NCBI GenBank assembly: GCA_002690755.1
Contig: NZFT01000010.1
Location: 7,407 to 14,580, forward strand
Length of the DNA: 7,174 bases
From: Phycisphaerae bacterium
GTDB lineage: Bacteria; Planctomycetota; Phycisphaerae; Phycisphaerales; SM1A02
Direction of reading: 5' to 3'
This document shows, one piece after another, positions 6,150-7,174 of the stretch. The position numbers and the translations under genes were made by a program. Under the pieces are notes generated by a model, which searched no databases, was not told the DNA's origin, and worked only from the letters and a program-made list of their open reading frames with translations. How positions within the stretch are numbered: position 1 is the stretch's first letter; each line of letters begins with the position of its first letter.

Positions 6150-6956
6150 ATGGTCGCCCCGAACGAAAAGACTTCCCGGATCCCCCGTACCGTCCGGTTC
6201 CGCATCACGCGGCAGGACGCCCCCGGCAAGCCCACCCGGGTCGAGGAATTCGACGTCCCGGTGGAGACCGGGGCCAACGTGATCTCCGCCCTCCAGTGGA
6301 TCGCGGCACACCCGGTGACCGTGGACGGCACCCGGACCACCCCCGTGGTCTATGACTCGGGATGCCTCGAGGAGGTCTGCGGCGCGTGCACGATGGTGAT
6401 CAACGGCGGCGTGCGGCAGAGTTGCACCGCGCTCATCGACGACATCGTCGACCCGCACGGGGTCGTGACGCTCGAGCCGATGTCCTCCTTCCCCACGATC
6501 CGCGACCTCGCAGTCGACCGGGCCCGACTCTTCGCGGCGTTGGAATCGGTGCGGGCCTGGGTCCCGATCGACGGCACCTACGATCTCGGTGCCGGTCCGA
6601 TGGAAAGCCCCAAGGTCCAGTTGACCCGCTACCAGCTCAGCCAGTGCATGAGTTGCGGTTGCTGCCTCGAGGCCTGCCCGCAGTTCAATCTGGAAGAGGA
6701 CGAGACCGAGTGGCAGGAGTCGTTCATCGGTCCCCACGCGATCAGCCAGGCCCGACTCTTCAATCTCCACGAGACCGGAAAGATCCTCGCCGACGAACGC
6801 GTCGATGCGATCTCCGGCATCGGTGGCGTGAGCGACTGCGGCAACGCCCAGAACTGCGTCAAGGTCTGCCCGAAGGAGATCCCGCTCACCGAGTCGATCG
6901 CCGAGATGGGTCGCGCCGTCACGGTGCGGTCGATCCGGAAGTTCTTCGCCGGCTGA
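6150..6956 (+). CDS. sdhB: Succinate dehydrogenase iron-sulfur subunit
   Basis: This subunit carries electrons from FAD in SdhA to the haems and quinone in SdhC. The protein has 268 residues from the ATG at 6150. The N-terminal ferredoxin-like domain (about 13-115) has the [2Fe-2S] ligands C72, C77, C80 and C92 in YDSGCLEEVCGAC and VRQSC. The C-terminal domain has CMSCGCCLEACP (C166, C169, C172, C176) and CGNAQNCVKVCP (C230, C236, C240). By comparison with E. coli SdhB, C166, C169, C172 and C240 would bind [4Fe-4S], and C176, C230 and C236 [3Fe-4S]. All ligands are present and the length is normal. The first motif has CLEEVC where many homologues have CREGIC, so the usual arginine is missing. 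The gene stands alone: its partners sdhC and sdhA end at 3525, about 2.6 kb upstream. It must therefore be made from its own transcript, or co-regulated in trans, to keep stoichiometry. Confidence 0.97.
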   Translation: MVAPNEKTSRIPRTVRFRITRQDAPGKPTRVEEFDVPVETGANVISALQWIAAHPVTVDGTRTTPVVYDSGCLEEVCGACTMVINGGVRQSCTALIDDIVDPHGVVTLEPMSSFPTIRDLAVDRARLFAALESVRAWVPIDGTYDLGAGPMESPKVQLTRYQLSQCMSCGCCLEACPQFNLEEDETEWQESFIGPHAISQARLFNLHETGKILADERVDAISGIGGVSDCGNAQNCVKVCPKEIPLTESIAEMGRAVTVRSIRKFFAG

Positions 6957-6965
6957 GCCCGGGCC

Positions 6966-6983
6966 GGTCCGACGGCTCGGACC
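6966..6983 (+). terminator. Hairpin just after sdhB, possible terminator
   Basis: GGTCCGA (6966-6972) and TCGGACC (6977-6983) are exact reverse complements around a CGGC loop. The stem begins ten bases after the sdhB stop. There is no T-run after it, so it does not fit a classical intrinsic terminator, although terminators without U-tracts are often proposed in GC-rich genomes. It could also serve as a 3' end stabiliser. Confidence 0.45.
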
Positions 6984-7020
6984 CACCACCCCCGCCCACC
7001 GACATTCCAGCCGACGTCTT

Positions 7021-7046
7021 CACGCGGACCCGCAAGGGTTCGCGTG
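7021..7046. terminator. Long 11-pair hairpin with GCAA loop between convergent genes
   Basis: CACGCGGACCC (7021-7031) pairs with GGGTTCGCGTG (7036-7046) around a GCAA tetraloop (7032-7035), with one G-T wobble at 7027/7040. GCAA is a stable GNRA loop on the plus strand; on the minus strand the loop reads TTGC. It sits between the ends of sdhB and the minus-strand gene ending at 7107, so it could stop transcription from both sides. No U-tract is present on either strand. Confidence 0.55.
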
Positions 7047-7056
7047 CGTCGTTGCA

Positions 7057-7083
7057 CATGAGGCGCATGAGGCCCATGAGAGG
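7057..7083. repeat. Short tandem repeat of CATGAGGC units
   Basis: CATGAGGCG (7057-7065) is followed directly by CATGAGGCC (7066-7074), and then by a third, altered copy starting CATGAGAGG at 7075. The array lies in the non-coding gap, 24 bases beyond the stop of the minus-strand gene. Slipped-strand duplication is the simplest explanation. Confidence 0.5.
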
Positions 7084-7106
7084 CCGCGAGGCCAGAACGC
7101 CGTCGC

Positions 7107-7174
7107 TCAGACGAGGTCGCTCAGAATGTCGTCGGCCAGCATCAGCGCCCGGTCGGCGATGCGAAGCCGGTCGT
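7107..7174 (-). CDS. C-terminal end of a gene, possibly HemW-like
   Basis: On the minus strand a frame enters from the right edge and runs 21 codons to a TGA at 7109-7107. The visible tail is DRLRIADRALMLADD followed by ILSDLV. This amphipathic ending resembles the C-terminus of HemW (oxygen-independent coproporphyrinogen III oxidase-like, a haem chaperone), where a pattern like RLxLTxRGLLLADxVxxxL is common. The radical SAM motif that would settle it lies outside the window. The gene is convergent with sdhB. The stop falls where coding-like sequence gives way to repeats and hairpins, which supports a real gene end. The family name is tentative. Confidence 0.5.
   Translation of the reverse strand, partial: DRLRIADRALMLADDILSDLV

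Noticed and set aside
5937..6989. 350-codon minus-strand frame across sdhB
   Set aside because: It is antisense to a certain sdhB and overlaps the UbiA-type gene start. It is a composition artefact.

Overview
This is a GC-rich bacterial window. The best reading of its origin is a planctomycete-like bacterium, possibly of the Phycisphaerae group. That is an inference from three things: a Bacillus/Wolinella-type (type B, di-haem) succinate dehydrogenase, a DUF1844 protein of the kind common in Planctomycetota, and strongly GC-ending codons. No rRNA, tRNA, CRISPR array, insertion sequence or transposase gene was seen.

Layout, left to right. (i) 1-84, minus strand: the N-terminus of an unrecognised gene that leaves the window. 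(ii) 85-228: a divergent intergenic region with a GCATGCTAGC motif, a TACAAT box and a perfect 9-bp hairpin. (iii) 229-3525, plus strand: a DUF1844 gene, then sdhC (cytochrome b subunit, probable TTG start) and sdhA (flavoprotein, GTG start with a good ribosome binding site). (iv) 3526-3625: a short convergent gap. (v) 5964-3626, minus strand: two membrane-protein genes joined by a 4-base ATGA overlap. The first is a UbiA-family prenyltransferase of the polyprenyl-phosphate phosphoribosyltransferase (DPPR synthase) type. The second is a polytopic protein resembling the eukaryotic ALG10/DIE2 glucosyltransferases. (vi) 5965-6149: a second divergent intergenic region carrying the same GCATGCTAGC motif. 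(vii) 6150-6956, plus strand: sdhB, with all three iron-sulfur cluster motifs. (viii) 6957-7106: two hairpins and a short tandem repeat. (ix) 7107-7174, minus strand: the C-terminal end of another gene, whose tail is reminiscent of HemW.

How the genes work together. SdhC, SdhA and SdhB form one succinate:quinone oxidoreductase. Electrons pass from succinate to FAD in SdhA, through [2Fe-2S], [4Fe-4S] and [3Fe-4S] centres in SdhB, and through two haems in SdhC to a quinone, probably menaquinone. The gene order is unusual: sdhB lies about 2.6 kb from sdhCA, behind an opposite-strand two-gene cassette, and must use its own promoter. The cassette looks like a lipid-linked sugar module, in which the UbiA-type enzyme would make a polyprenyl-phosphate-linked pentose and the GT-C-like protein would use a lipid-linked sugar. 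That coupling is inferred only from the family resemblances and the overlapping genes.
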